Position numbers and translations under genes: made by a program. The notes below the pieces were generated by a model. The model saw only the letters and a list, made by a program, of their open reading frames with translations, did not search any database and was not told the DNA's origin. Below are positions 30,220-39,447 of a stretch of DNA of 64,000 nt, piece by piece; position 1 is the first letter of the stretch; every line of letters begins with the position of its first letter. Origin of the DNA: Halalkalibacter hemicellulosilyticusJCM 9152 (GTDB lineage Bacteria; Bacillota; Bacilli; Bacillales; Bacillaceae_D); contig NZ_BAUU01000003.1 in NCBI RefSeq assembly GCF_000513115.1, forward strand, positions 62,001-126,000, given 5' to 3'.

Positions 30220-32259
30220 ATGCAACATTTACCTATAACAGAGGTAAAAGGGATAGGTGAAGAAACAGCAGTTCAGCTTGCTGACCTTCGAATTCATACA
30301 ATTGCTGAATTAATTGAGCACTTTCCTTATCGGTATGAAGATTATCAAATTAAAGATTTACATCATGTGAAACATGAGGAACGAGTGACAGTCATAGGTA
30401 CGATTCAAACTGAGCCCTCTATTAGGTATTATGGAAAAAAGAAAAATCGTCTATCTTTTAGGATGTTAATAAATGGCGTATTGGCAACAGTGACTTTTTT
30501 TAATCGTGCATTTTTAAAGAAGCAAATTGTAGTAGGTGCCAAAGCGACTGTAACGGGTAAATGGGATCAACACCGTTTAATGATTACAGCGTCGGAGTTT
30601 AAGCAAGGTGAGCAAGAACGTGAACAAACATTAATGCCTATTTATTCAACAACAGGCTCATTAACGATTAAGAAAATGAGAAAGTATATTCAACAAGCTC
30701 TCCTTCAATATAAAAGTGAAATCATTGACCCGATACCAGCTTCTTACTTGCAGGCATATAAGCTTCCGAATAAAGCACAAGCGATACAGGAGTTGCATTT
30801 TCCTTCTAGTCATGAGTCTTTAAAGCATGCAAGAAGACGTATCGTTTATGAGGAATTTTTATTCTTTCAATTAAAAATGCAAGCTTTTCGAAAGATGTCA
30901 CGAGAACACTCAAATGGTCAGAGCTTAAATATAAATGATGAAGCGGTTCAAACGTTTGTTTCGCATTTGGCCTTTCCACTTACAGGTGCACAAAGTCGAG
31001 TAAAGGATGAAATTATTGCAGATATCAAATCCTCTTATCAAATGAATCGGTTATTACAAGGCGATGTTGGATCAGGCAAGACAGTTGTGGCAGCAATCGC
31101 TATGTATGCTGTTGTTGAAGCTGGTTATCAAGCAGCCCTTATGGTTCCAACTGAAATCTTAGCTGAGCAGCATGTTCAATCGTTACAAGTATTATTTGAG
31201 CCGTTCGGCATAGAAGTAGAATTGTTAACTGGATCGGTAAAAGGGCGTAATCGAAAGGACTTACTAGCAAATGTTTTATCAGGGTCAACAAAAGTCATTG
31301 TAGGGACACATGCACTCATTCAAGATGATGTACACTTTTCAAAGTTAGGGCTTGTCATTACTGATGAACAGCATCGCTTTGGCGTTAATCAAAGAAGGAT
31401 ACTTCGTGATAAAGGACAACACCCGGATGTTCTATTTATGACGGCTACTCCTATCCCCAGAACATTGGCTATTTCAGTATTTGGTGATATGGATGTTTCG
31501 ATCATTGATGAGATGCCGGCGGGACGTAAAGCAATAGAGACTTATTGGGCTAAGCCTGATATGCTTACGAGAGTATTAGATTTCACTGAAAAAGAGCTAA
31601 ATAAAGGTAGACAAGTATATGTCATTTGTCCATTAATTGAGGAATCTGATAAGCTTGACGTTCAAAATGCAATTGATGTTCATCTATTGTTACAGCAGCA
31701 TTTTGAAGGGAAATGGAAAGTCGGATTAATGCATGGGAGATTACATCCGAGCGAAAAAGACGAGGTAATGAATGCATTTAGTCAAAACGAAACGCAACTA
31801 TTGGTGTCAACAACTGTTGTAGAAGTTGGAGTAAACGTTCCGAATGCGACAGTGATGATTATTTATGATGCAGAGCGTTTTGGGCTTGCTCAACTCCATC
31901 AACTAAGAGGAAGAGTTGGAAGAGGCGATGCTCAATCGTACTGTATATTACTAGCTGACCCTAAGTCGGAAATTGGAAAAGAACGTATGAAGATTATGAC
32001 CGAATCGAATGATGGTTTCGTACTCTCTGAAAAGGATTTAGAATTACGGGGGCCAGGAGATTTCTTTGGATCTAAACAAAGTGGGTTGCCTGAATTTAAA
32101 GTAGCCGATGTCGTTCATGATTATCGAGCATTAGAAGTGGCAAGGCAAGATGCACAATCACTTATTTTTTCTACCTCGTTTTGGAAGGAAGAAGAATTCG
32201 CCTTACTTCGGGAGTATTTAGAAAAAGAAGGTGTATTGGATGGGCAAAAAATTGATTAA
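30220..32259 (+). CDS. recG: ATP-dependent DNA helicase RecG
   Basis: Branch-migration helicase for Holliday junction processing and fork regression. 679 residues: an N-terminal wedge/OB domain (HFPYRYEDY, then VIGTIQ), Walker A GDVGSGKTVVA near 281, DEQHRFGV near 380, and the C-terminal helicase block QLRGRVGRGDAQSYC and GPGDFFGSKQSG. The start ATG follows GAGGTGAAGGG. It is separated from the downstream fapR operon by its own promoter. Confidence 0.97.
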   Translation: MQHLPITEVKGIGEETAVQLADLRIHTIAELIEHFPYRYEDYQIKDLHHVKHEERVTVIGTIQTEPSIRYYGKKKNRLSFRMLINGVLATVTFFNRAFLKKQIVVGAKATVTGKWDQHRLMITASEFKQGEQEREQTLMPIYSTTGSLTIKKMRKYIQQALLQYKSEIIDPIPASYLQAYKLPNKAQAIQELHFPSSHESLKHARRRIVYEEFLFFQLKMQAFRKMSREHSNGQSLNINDEAVQTFVSHLAFPLTGAQSRVKDEIIADIKSSYQMNRLLQGDVGSGKTVVAAIAMYAVVEAGYQAALMVPTEILAEQHVQSLQVLFEPFGIEVELLTGSVKGRNRKDLLANVLSGSTKVIVGTHALIQDDVHFSKLGLVITDEQHRFGVNQRRILRDKGQHPDVLFMTATPIPRTLAISVFGDMDVSIIDEMPAGRKAIETYWAKPDMLTRVLDFTEKELNKGRQVYVICPLIEESDKLDVQNAIDVHLLLQQHFEGKWKVGLMHGRLHPSEKDEVMNAFSQNETQLLVSTTVVEVGVNVPNATVMIIYDAERFGLAQLHQLRGRVGRGDAQSYCILLADPKSEIGKERMKIMTESNDGFVLSEKDLELRGPGDFFGSKQSGLPEFKVADVVHDYRALEVARQDAQSLIFSTSFWKEEEFALLREYLEKEGVLDGQKID

Positions 32260-32262
32260 CTA

Positions 32263-32291
32263 TTGAAATCAACTTGTACCAATTATATACT
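32263..32291 (+). promoter_or_regulatory. Sigma-A promoter of the fapR lipid operon
   Basis: TTGAAA (32263-32268), 17-base spacer, TATACT (32286-32291). The predicted start of transcription (about 32298) lies within the FapR box, so repressor binding would block initiation. Confidence 0.75.
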
Positions 32292-32295
32292 ACTC

Positions 32296-32312
32296 TTAGT
32301 ACCTAGTAATAA
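32296..32312 (+). promoter_or_regulatory. FapR operator
   Basis: TTAGTACCTAGTAATAA matches the known FapR consensus (TTAGTACCTA core with an imperfect inverted half). FapR binds here and is released by malonyl-CoA, coupling the operon to fatty acid supply. Confidence 0.9.
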
Positions 32313-32339
32313 AAGTGAATAGTGTGGATGGTGAAACCG

Positions 32340-32903
32340 ATGAAATTAAAAAAGAAGGAACGCCAAACACGTTTACAGGAAATGTTGCAGTTAAATCCAT
32401 TTTTAACCGATGAGGATTTATCAGAAGCATTTTCAGTTAGTATACAAACGATACGGCTTGACCGATTAGAATTATCGATACCTGAACTGAGGGAGCGTAT
32501 TAAAGGAGTGGCTCAAAAGCAACTTGATGAGTTAAAAGCACTTGCACCCGATGAAGTGATAGGAGAGATCGTCGACCTTCAACTTGACCAACGTGCGATA
32601 TCTATATTAGATGTCGGCACGGAGCATGTGTTTGCGCGCACGGGAATAGCTCGAGGACATCACCTGTTCGCGCAGGCCAATTCTTTGGCAGTTGCTATTA
32701 TTAATGATGAAATGGCTTTAACGGCAAAAGCTAATATTCGTTTCTCGCGTCAAGTACAAGCTGGGGAGCGCGTGATTGCTAAAGCGAGTGTTTCAGGAAA
32801 GCAACGTGAACGAACGATCGTTCACGTGAAAAGCTATGTCGGAGATGAGTTAGTATTTTCAGGAGAGTTTGTCATGTTCCGATCAGCGGTAAAGGATTCT
32901 TAA
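32340..32903 (+). CDS. fapR: Transcription factor FapR
   Basis: Repressor of fatty acid and phospholipid synthesis genes; malonyl-CoA is the inducer. 187 residues: an N-terminal helix-turn-helix (about 1-60, [22 protein letters not shown]) and a hot-dog effector domain with [19 protein letters not shown] 32340 gives the family N-terminus MKLKKKERQ. Six upstream codons from a GTG are open but unlike the family. It starts the operon fapR-plsX-fabD-fabG-acpP under its own operator. Confidence 0.95.
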   Translation: MKLKKKERQTRLQEMLQLNPFLTDEDLSEAFSVSIQTIRLDRLELSIPELRERIKGVAQKQLDELKALAPDEVIGEIVDLQLDQRAISILDVGTEHVFARTGIARGHHLFAQANSLAVAIINDEMALTAKANIRFSRQVQAGERVIAKASVSGKQRERTIVHVKSYVGDELVFSGEFVMFRSAVKDS

Positions 32904-32917
32904 AAGGAGAGACCATG

Positions 32918-33913
32918 ATGAAAATATCAATTGATGCAATGGGAGGCGACAACGCGCCTAAAGCTCAAGTAGAGGCTGCTCAAAAAGCAGCTCAAACTTA
33001 TTCCGATTTGGAAATAACGCTTGTTGGTAACGAAGAAGAGATTAAGAAATATTTAATTAAAGAAGAGAGAATATCGATTTTACATACGACTGAAAAGATT
33101 GAGGATACGGATCAGCCGACGACAGCTGTTAGAAGAAAGAAAGATTCATCAATGGTATTGGCTGTTAGAGAAGTGAAGGAAGGAAGAGCGGATGCAACGA
33201 TTTCTGCTGGTAATACAGGAGCCTTAATGACAGCTGGCCTGTTACATGTTGGCCGTATTAAAGGAATTGATCGACCGGCTTTGTCACCAATGTTACCAAC
33301 ACTAAATGGAAAAGGCTTTTTACTACTTGATGTTGGGGCAAACATGGATGCTAAGCCTCAGCATTTAGTACAATATGCTATAATGGGTCACACTTATATG
33401 CAGATGGTGCGAAATGTTCGTCAACCTCGCGTTGGTTTATTAAATGTAGGTACTGAAAACGGAAAAGGAAATGAGCTTACTAAAGAAACCTTTTCATTGC
33501 TTGAGAATGCTAACATCAATTTTGTTGGTAATATAGAAGCAAGAGATTTACTTAATGGAGTTGCCGATGTCGTTGTAAGTGATGGATTTTCTGGAAATCT
33601 TGTTTTAAAGTCCATTGAGGGGACTGCTGGAGCTCTTTTTTCGATTATGAAGAAAGAATTAACAAGCTCACTTTTTTCAAAAATGGCTGCGGCAGTATTA
33701 AAACCGCGCTTTCGAAAAATAAAAAATCAAATGAGCTATTCGCAATATGGGGGCGCTGGGCTTTATGGTTTAAAAGCACCCGTGATTAAAGCTCACGGAT
33801 CTTCAGATGAGACGGCTGTTTTTCATGCTATTAGACAGGCGTATGAGATGGTTGATCAGCAGGTGGTAACAATCATTAAAAGTGAAGTAGCTAAATCAGT
33901 AAATGAAGAATAG
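32918..33913 (+). CDS. plsX: Phosphate acyltransferase PlsX
   Basis: Converts acyl-ACP to acyl-phosphate for glycerol-3-phosphate acylation by PlsY, and links with FakA/FakB. 331 residues opening [16 protein letters not shown], with [21 protein letters not shown] and [14 protein letters not shown]. Two ATGs are adjacent (32915, 32918); the second is eight bases from AAGGAG. The stop is just before the fabD Shine-Dalgarno. Confidence 0.97.
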   Translation: MKISIDAMGGDNAPKAQVEAAQKAAQTYSDLEITLVGNEEEIKKYLIKEERISILHTTEKIEDTDQPTTAVRRKKDSSMVLAVREVKEGRADATISAGNTGALMTAGLLHVGRIKGIDRPALSPMLPTLNGKGFLLLDVGANMDAKPQHLVQYAIMGHTYMQMVRNVRQPRVGLLNVGTENGKGNELTKETFSLLENANINFVGNIEARDLLNGVADVVVSDGFSGNLVLKSIEGTAGALFSIMKKELTSSLFSKMAAAVLKPRFRKIKNQMSYSQYGGAGLYGLKAPVIKAHGSSDETAVFHAIRQAYEMVDQQVVTIIKSEVAKSVNEE

Positions 33914-33923
33914 GAGAGATATG

Positions 33924-34853
33924 ATGGGGAAGGTAGCGTTTTTGTTTCCGGGGCAAGGATCACAATCAGTTGGAATGGGTAAGGATGTAGATTCTGATTG
34001 TTTTGCACGCGCAGATCACGTTCTTGATTACTCGTTATCAACGATTATGTATGAAGGTCCAGAAGAAGAGTTGAAGAAAACAGAACATACTCAACCAGCA
34101 CTTGTTACAATGAGTGTGGCACTACTTCAAATAATGCAGGAAGAAGGTTTAACGGCTGACTTTGTTGCTGGTCACAGTCTTGGTGAGTACAGTGCTTTAG
34201 TTGCAGCAGGAGCGATGAGATTCGAGGATGCCGTTTATGCGGTGCGTCAACGTGGATTGTTTATGGAGGAAGCTGTACCAAATGGTGAAGGTGCAATGGC
34301 CGCTGTATTAGGTTTGGAACGTGCTACATTAGAAACAATTTGTACGAGAGCCGAGGAACATAAAGGAATAGTTGAGCTAGCTAATTTAAATTGTCCAGGA
34401 CAAATTGTGATTTCAGGCTCTGCTGCTGGTGTAAAAGAGGCTAGCCGATTAGCGAAAGAAGAAGGAGCACGTCGTGTGTTACCATTGCAAGTGAGCGGAC
34501 CGTTCCATTCGTCGTTAATGAAACCAGCTGCAAAGAAACTTGCAACGGTGCTAGAAAAGTTAGAAATAGAAGATGCAAACATTTCTGTGATTGCTAATGT
34601 GTCTGCGACTGCGGTCAATGATGCTTCAGCCATTCGTGAGAACCTGATTCAGCAAGTTTATTCGCCTGTTTTATGGGAGGATACGATTCACACTTTATTA
34701 GATAATGGTGTCGACACATTTGTTGAAATAGGAAGCGGTAATGTTTTAACCGGGCTAGTTCGAAAGATCAACAGAAAAGTAAAAGCGATCTCTGTACAGT
34801 CAAAAGAAGATGTTATGAAAGTCAAGGAGCAATTAGAAGGAGTGAGTGAATAA
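33924..34853 (+). CDS. fabD: Malonyl CoA-acyl carrier protein transacylase
   Basis: Loads malonyl groups onto ACP. 309 residues starting [19 protein letters not shown]. The nucleophile is Ser85 in GHSLGEY and the catalytic His195 is in [11 protein letters not shown] 33924 lies seven bases after TAGGAG. The earlier ATG (33903) would overlap the plsX stop region and add residues unlike the family. The TAA overlaps the fabG ATG. Confidence 0.97.
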   Translation: MGKVAFLFPGQGSQSVGMGKDVDSDCFARADHVLDYSLSTIMYEGPEEELKKTEHTQPALVTMSVALLQIMQEEGLTADFVAGHSLGEYSALVAAGAMRFEDAVYAVRQRGLFMEEAVPNGEGAMAAVLGLERATLETICTRAEEHKGIVELANLNCPGQIVISGSAAGVKEASRLAKEEGARRVLPLQVSGPFHSSLMKPAAKKLATVLEKLEIEDANISVIANVSATAVNDASAIRENLIQQVYSPVLWEDTIHTLLDNGVDTFVEIGSGNVLTGLVRKINRKVKAISVQSKEDVMKVKEQLEGVSE

Positions 34854-35596
34854 TGCTACAAGGTCAAACAGCGATTGTGACAGGCGCTTCTCGTGGGATT
34901 GGTCGTGCAACGGCACTTGAGCTTGGACGTAATGGGGCTAATGTTGTCGTGAATTACGCAGGTAGTCAAGCAAGAGCAGAAGAGGTGGTCGCGGAGATTA
35001 AAGGGTTTGGAGTTGACGCTATTGCCATTCAAGCAAACGTTGCTGATGGAGAACAAGTGAAAGCGTTAATTAAGCAAACAGTTGATGCATTCGGGCGTAT
35101 CGATATTCTTGTTAACAATGCTGGAATCACACGAGATAACTTGCTAATGCGTATGAAGGATGACGAATGGGATGATGTGATCAATACGAATTTAAAAGGA
35201 GTCTTTCAATGTGCAAAGGCAGTTAGTCGACAAATGATGAAGCAACGATATGGTCGTATTATTAATGTTGCTTCGGTAGTAGCTGTTTTAGGAAACGCGG
35301 GTCAAGCGAATTATGTCGCAGCGAAAGCGGGTGTAATCGGGTTAACAAAGACTCTTGCACGGGAGTTAGCTAACCGTAATATTCATGTGAATGCAGTTGC
35401 TCCAGGTTTTATTGAAACGGATATGACAGATGAGCTAGGAGAAGACATGAAAGCTCAGCTGTTAAATCAAATTCCGCTGGCAACATTAGGTAAGCCTGAA
35501 GATATAGCCAATACCATTCGCTTTTTGGCAAGTTCAGATGCGAATTACATGACAGGACAAACATTACATGTTGATGGCGGAATGGTTATGCCATAA
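34853..35596 (+). CDS. fabG: 3-oxoacyl-[acyl-carrier-protein] reductase
   Basis: NADPH-dependent SDR enzyme of fatty acid elongation. 247 residues with the cofactor motif TGASRGIG, the NNAG motif, and the catalytic triad Ser141, Tyr154 and Lys158 ([23 protein letters not shown] region). It overlaps fabD by one base and is 35 bases from acpP. Confidence 0.97.
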   Translation: MLQGQTAIVTGASRGIGRATALELGRNGANVVVNYAGSQARAEEVVAEIKGFGVDAIAIQANVADGEQVKALIKQTVDAFGRIDILVNNAGITRDNLLMRMKDDEWDDVINTNLKGVFQCAKAVSRQMMKQRYGRIINVASVVAVLGNAGQANYVAAKAGVIGLTKTLARELANRNIHVNAVAPGFIETDMTDELGEDMKAQLLNQIPLATLGKPEDIANTIRFLASSDANYMTGQTLHVDGGMVMP

Positions 35597-35631
35597 GATA
35601 GAATGGTACTCTTGAGAGGAGGTGAACGAAA

Positions 35632-35865
35632 ATGGCAGATACTTTATCACGTATTACGAAGATTGTTGTTGATCGTCTAGGTGTTGAAGAAGCAGAAGTG
35701 AAGCCAGAAGCTTCATTTAAAGACGACCTTGGTGCAGATTCATTAGATGTTGTAGAGCTTGTAATGGAGCTAGAAGATGAATTTGACCTAGAAATTTCCG
35801 ACGAAGAAGCGGAGAAAATTTCAACGGTTGGAGATGTCGTTGATTACATAAACAGCCGTAATTAA
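35632..35865 (+). CDS. acpP: Acyl carrier protein
   Basis: 77-residue ACP. The 4'-phosphopantetheine attachment site is Ser37 in [13 protein letters not shown]. It is strongly acidic, as expected. A good AGGAGGTG lies upstream. Last gene of the FapR operon; a family A repeat begins 12 bases after the stop. B. subtilis name acpA. Confidence 0.97.
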   Translation: MADTLSRITKIVVDRLGVEEAEVKPEASFKDDLGADSLDVVELVMELEDEFDLEISDEEAEKISTVGDVVDYINSRN

Positions 35866-35877
35866 TAGGAAGGCATG

Positions 35878-36046
35878 GAGGCTGGGGCATAACGATAGTG
35901 TTTAGCTGAGAATTCGAACATTGTGCGTAGAACGCGGAGGCTCACTAGCTTCCCGCAGAAAGCGAACGAATGTCAGGAGTGGTTTATTTGCACGACTGTG
36001 TATTTGTTCGATTTCTCATTGATTAAAACACTTTTGTCCCAACCTC
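35878..36046 (+). repeat. Family A palindromic repeat, copy A2
   Basis: Opens GAGGCTGGGGCATAACG and closes CTTTTGTCCCAACCTC. Inner arms GAGAATTCGAAC and GTTCGATTTCTC pair, and the core CTTCCCGCAGAAAGCGAA is kept. It lies between acpP and rnc in transcription orientation. A 63-aa ORF through it is spurious. Confidence 0.85.
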
Positions 36047-36114
36047 TACTGTTTATTAAGAAAAGATTGCTACGTTATTTTTTTGTGTTAGAAAAAGACG
36101 GAGGTGGTTTATGA

Positions 36115-36906
36115 ATGCCACAATCTTCAAGACCTTCAAAACGTGCTAGGTACCAGCATGATCGTAGACGTGCACCTCGTAAAATGGTGCTTTCAAAAGA
36201 TCAAAAGCAAAAGTTTGATGAGTTAATGGAGCGATTGCAATTAAATTTTGATAATCGTAAATTATTAATTCAAGCCTTTACCCATTCATCCTATGTGAAT
36301 GAGCATCGTATTTTTTCTTGTCAAGATAATGAACGTTTAGAATTTCTCGGTGATGCTGTTCTTGAACTATCTGTTTCTCAATTTTTATTTAAACAATTTA
36401 ATACGATGAGTGAGGGAGATATGACAAAGCTCCGTGCTTCTATTGTATGCGAACCTTCTCTAGCTCTATTTGCCCAAGAGTTAAAATTTGGGGAGATGGT
36501 GTTGTTAGGAAAAGGCGAGGAAATGACAGGTGGAAGAGCAAGACCGGCTTTATTAGCCGATGTATTTGAAGCATTTATTGGTGCTCTTTACCTTGATCAA
36601 GGACTTGATACGGTTTTAGAATTTCTAAATCATACGATTTATCCTAAGATAAACGATGGTGCTTTTTCTCATATGATGGATTTTAAAAGTCAGCTTCAAG
36701 AATTTATTCAACGTGATAACCTCGGTTTAATCCAATATTTAATCGTTCAAGAGCGTGGGCCTGCCCATAATCGTGAATTTGTATCAGAGGTGCAATTAAA
36801 TGGGGAAACTCTTGGAGTCGGTACAGGGCGCTCAAAGAAAGAAGCTGAACAACATGCTGCTCAACAAGCACTTATGAATGTAAATGAAAAAGAAAAGTTA
36901 AAATAA
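36115..36906 (+). CDS. rnc: Ribonuclease III
   Basis: Double-strand RNA endonuclease processing rRNA and mRNA. 263 residues: a basic N-terminal extension, an RNase III domain with signature [17 protein letters not shown], and a C-terminal dsRBD ending [17 protein letters not shown] 36115 follows GGAGGTGG by seven bases. It is slightly longer than the B. subtilis enzyme because of the basic N-terminal tail. smc, normally adjacent, is displaced by a reversed two-gene insert. Confidence 0.96.
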   Translation: MPQSSRPSKRARYQHDRRRAPRKMVLSKDQKQKFDELMERLQLNFDNRKLLIQAFTHSSYVNEHRIFSCQDNERLEFLGDAVLELSVSQFLFKQFNTMSEGDMTKLRASIVCEPSLALFAQELKFGEMVLLGKGEEMTGGRARPALLADVFEAFIGALYLDQGLDTVLEFLNHTIYPKINDGAFSHMMDFKSQLQEFIQRDNLGLIQYLIVQERGPAHNREFVSEVQLNGETLGVGTGRSKKEAEQHAAQQALMNVNEKEKLK

Positions 36907-37056
36907 TGGAGCTAGTCATAGAGTGACTCTCAGCCTGTCGATAATCGCATAAGCTGGTCAGAAAAATTAAAGCTCCCACTGTAGCAAAATATGCATATGC
37001 CTCAGCATATTTTAATAGCTGAATTGGAAAAGTCTGATCGTGATCGCGACGATTAA

Positions 37057-37103
37057 AAAAGTCGATGTGAGTAGCTAGTGTAGCTATCATCACATCGACT
37101 TTT
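37057..37103. terminator. Bidirectional terminator between rnc and the MFS gene
   Basis: Perfect 13-bp arms AAAAGTCGATGTG / CACATCGACTTTT with an inner TAGCTA/TAGCTA pairing. The right arm overlaps the last codons of the MFS gene. A-rich on the left and T-rich on the right, so it fits both directions. Confidence 0.85.
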
Positions 37104-38652
37104 CTTCATTCGATTCTCGAAGTGGGATTTCTTTTAAGAAGCCTGTCACGATTAAGGCTAAGCCTATTATAATGGATGCTGTAAGAAATACAGAGGATAA
37201 AGAAGCACTTAACATTTCTTGTAAGGAAGAGAGAAGTTGATCAAAGATAGCGATGGACTCATGCGGTACATGACTTCGGATTAATTCAACTTCTCCTGGT
37301 TCCATTAATAAGCTAGGGTTCATTAGCTGAGAGGGATCAATAGACATTCCCTCTAATGAAGTTGGGATACTCATTTCGTTTAATTGTTTTCCCATACGAG
37401 CATTTAAAATCGTACCAAGTAAAGCGACGCCAATTGTTCCTCCCATTTGTCTAGAAAGTTGAGAAGTTGCTGTTACGACACCTAAATATCGATGTTCGAC
37501 TGCGTTTTGCACGGTTAAAGTAAAAATCGGCATCGTTAAACCAAGGCCTATACCACAAATCATTAAGTAAAAAATGAGTGTAATTAGTGAGCTTTCAGTT
37601 GATAAAGTGGAATTAAGAAAAAGGCCAATAGAAAATAGTAGAAAACCAATTAAAGCAAAGTGTTTATATTTCCCAGTTTTCGTAATGAGCTGCCCGGCAA
37701 TTGTACTGAAGGCGACCATCGACAGAGTCATAGCGATTTCGGTTAATCCAGAAACTGTAGCTGAGCGTCCTAAAACCCCTTGAACGAAAAAAGGAACGTA
37801 CATAATGACTCCAAACATACCAACCCCTGATAAAAAAGAAACTAAATTCGAAACAGAAACGATACGATTTTTAAATAAGTTGAGAGGAACAACAGGACTT
37901 GGTACATGTTGCTCTATCCATAGAAAAAGTGAGAATGATACGAAGAATACTAGGAACATACTTATGACTTGAATGGAAGTCCAACCGTAATCGTTCCCTC
38001 CCCAGCTGACTGCTAGCAATAATGAAAGGATAGCCACAGCTAATGTTATTGATCCGAAATAATCAATTTTCTCGCCTGCTTTTTTCTCAACTTGAGGGTA
38101 CAGTCTGAGAATCATCAAGAATGCAAAAACACCAACAGGTAGAAAAATCCAGAATACCCATGACCAATTAAGGTTATCGACAATGACACCACCTAATGTT
38201 GGACCAATTAAACTAGAAACTCCAAATACACCACCCATTAATCCTTGCCAGCGACCTCGTTCACGAGGTGAAAATAAGTCTCCAATTGTCGTAAAAGCAG
38301 ATGACATAATCATGCCTCCACCAAAACCTTGAATGCCTCTGAAAATAATGAGTTGAATAATCGTATTTGAAAAGCCACTTAGTAAGCCACCAATTGTAAA
38401 GATGGCAATACCAGTTAAAATAAATGGCTTGCGACCATAAATATCAGATAATTTACCAACTAGTATAGCGGTTGTACTAGCTGTTAACATATAAATCGTG
38501 AACACCCAACTATAAAAATCCATTCCACCAATATCAGCAACAATTTTAGGTAATGACGTTCCTATAATTGTCATGTTTAAAGCAGCAAAAAGAAGGGCAG
38601 ACATGACAGCGACCATAATCGTTAACTTTTTTTTGAAATCCAAATTTTCCAT
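37090..38652 (-). CDS. DHA2-family (14-TM) MFS multidrug efflux transporter
   Basis: 520-residue integral membrane drug:proton antiporter of the EmrB/QacA type. About 14 hydrophobic segments are visible. Motif A appears as GKLSDIYGRKPFI and motif C as GPTLGGVIVDNLNW. Substrate cannot be told from sequence. The start at 38652 follows GGAGGATG; 18 codons upstream are open but lack a ribosome site. It is transcribed against the housekeeping genes between rnc and smc, where B. subtilis has no such gene, suggesting a lineage-specific insertion. A possible operator is noted in its leader. Confidence 0.92.
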   Translation of the reverse strand: MENLDFKKKLTIMVAVMSALLFAALNMTIIGTSLPKIVADIGGMDFYSWVFTIYMLTASTTAILVGKLSDIYGRKPFILTGIAIFTIGGLLSGFSNTIIQLIIFRGIQGFGGGMIMSSAFTTIGDLFSPRERGRWQGLMGGVFGVSSLIGPTLGGVIVDNLNWSWVFWIFLPVGVFAFLMILRLYPQVEKKAGEKIDYFGSITLAVAILSLLLAVSWGGNDYGWTSIQVISMFLVFFVSFSLFLWIEQHVPSPVVPLNLFKNRIVSVSNLVSFLSGVGMFGVIMYVPFFVQGVLGRSATVSGLTEIAMTLSMVAFSTIAGQLITKTGKYKHFALIGFLLFSIGLFLNSTLSTESSLITLIFYLMICGIGLGLTMPIFTLTVQNAVEHRYLGVVTATSQLSRQMGGTIGVALLGTILNARMGKQLNEMSIPTSLEGMSIDPSQLMNPSLLMEPGEVELIRSHVPHESIAIFDQLLSSLQEMLSASLSSVFLTASIIIGLALIVTGFLKEIPLRESNEEKSM

Positions 38653-38816
38653 TGCTACATCCTCCAGTATAAATAACAGACCTATATACTTGTTGTAACT
38701 GTTCAATTATTGTCCCAAATTTATTTTACCATGAAACGAGTACAATTAAATAAAAGTCTGATCATTTCAATGGGGTGTTTATGGAGCATTTTAAAAACAA
38801 AGAAAAATGCTAAATA

Positions 38817-38844
38817 GAGGCTTGGATACTTTTGTCCCAGCCTC
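38817..38844. terminator. Short family A-end hairpin after the UPF0435 gene
   Basis: GAGGCTTGGA / TTTGTCCCAGCCTC fold back on each other with a minimal loop. On the minus strand it is followed by TATTTAGCATTTTTC, fitting a terminator for the UPF0435 gene. The sequence matches the ends of family A with the middle missing. Confidence 0.7.
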
Positions 38845-38862
38845 TCCTAACAATAACTTGCA

Positions 38863-39084
38863 TTATTTTCGTAGTTGTCCTAATTCAGTAACGATTGCAT
38901 CCAATTCACTTACTGAAAAACTAGACTGTTTTTTGACATGCTCATAAATATCACGTAAATCGTCATATTGCTCAGTGTCGAAGTTTTTTGAATTTAATGC
39001 GCTAGCATTTACAATTTGTAGCTTGTCTTTAATTGAGTCAAGCATAAATTCAATGTTTTCTCTCGATTGAGTATCTAAATTCAT
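38863..39084 (-). CDS. UPF0435 / DUF1128 family protein (YfkK-like)
   Basis: 73-residue soluble, mostly helical protein of unknown function. The family pattern ENIEFMLDSIKDKLQIVNAS, then a Y-DLRDIYE segment and FSVSELDAIVTELGQLRK, is clear. The start at 39084 follows GAGGAGTGAG; 23 further upstream codons are open but not family-like. It is transcribed in the same direction as the MFS gene but is separated from it by a terminator-like hairpin. In B. subtilis yfkK lies elsewhere in the chromosome, so the location is unusual. Confidence 0.88.
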   Translation of the reverse strand: MNLDTQSRENIEFMLDSIKDKLQIVNASALNSKNFDTEQYDDLRDIYEHVKKQSSFSVSELDAIVTELGQLRK

Positions 39085-39194
39085 GATCTCACTCCTCATT
39101 TCTAGTGATTTCATCGTACCATAGCTATTCCACTTTGTCCTCTCTAAATCCAATTTACATTGAAAAAGAAGGTAGTGAAAAAGTTCGGGTTTAT

Positions 39195-39236
39195 GAGGCC
39201 ACTAAAAAAGTAAAAATCAACTTTTTCAGTATCTTT
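39195..39236. repeat. Degenerate family B hairpin B6
   Basis: AGGCCACTAAAAAAGTAAA on the left and AACTTTTTCAGTATCTTT on the right. The right arm has lost the TGGCC end. Confidence 0.65.
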
Positions 39237-39246
39237 GATTTGACAA

Positions 39247-39331
39247 GCAATGGCTTCGTTTGCTACTCGTCTTGTGGCGAAAAAAACACTCACCACAAGA
39301 CTTTAAACGATGTAGCGACTACACTCATTGC
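39247..39331 (+). repeat. Family C two-helix palindromic repeat, copy C3
   Basis: Outer arms GCAATG...GCTAC (39247-39266) and GTAGC...CATTGC (39312-39331) pair. The inner nine-base stem GTCTTGTGG (39269-39277) pairs perfectly with CCACAAGAC (39293-39301). It differs from C1/C2 in both stems, yet pairing is kept, and the loop motif GGCTTCGTTTG is retained. Confidence 0.75.
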
Positions 39332-39334
39332 CTA

Positions 39335-39381
39335 GAGGATGTTCAAAAAGGGAAAAACCGTCCATTTTGAACAACCTCTAT
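39335..39381 (+). terminator. Family D hairpin in the smc leader
   Basis: GAGGATGTTCAAAA / TTTTGAACAACCTC, with one mismatch pair. There is no plus-strand gene upstream to terminate, so its role is unclear; it may insulate smc or attenuate it. Confidence 0.6.
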
Positions 39382-39447
39382 ATGTCAATTCTTTTGTTAA
39401 TATGATAAAATTATTTAGTTGTCATACATAGTTAGGAGGAGAAGACT

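Larger units (their letters stand above)
39085..39447. other. Repeat-rich divergent spacer upstream of smc
   Basis: 363 bases between divergent UPF0435 and smc. It holds a degenerate family B hairpin, family C copy C3 and a family D hairpin in that order. TATGATAAAATT near 39400 is -10-like for smc, with no clear -35. No gene is seen; a 76-aa ORF crossing the repeats is rejected. Confidence 0.7.

Noticed and set aside
35923-36114. 63-aa plus-strand ORF
   Set aside because: Encoded by repeat A2 and the rnc leader; composition unlike a real protein.
36872-37093. 73-aa minus-strand ORF between rnc and the MFS gene
   Set aside because: Overlaps the rnc end and a terminator; no ribosome site or family resemblance.
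39105-39335. 76-aa plus-strand ORF
   Set aside because: Crosses repeats B6 and C3; no Shine-Dalgarno and no homology pattern.
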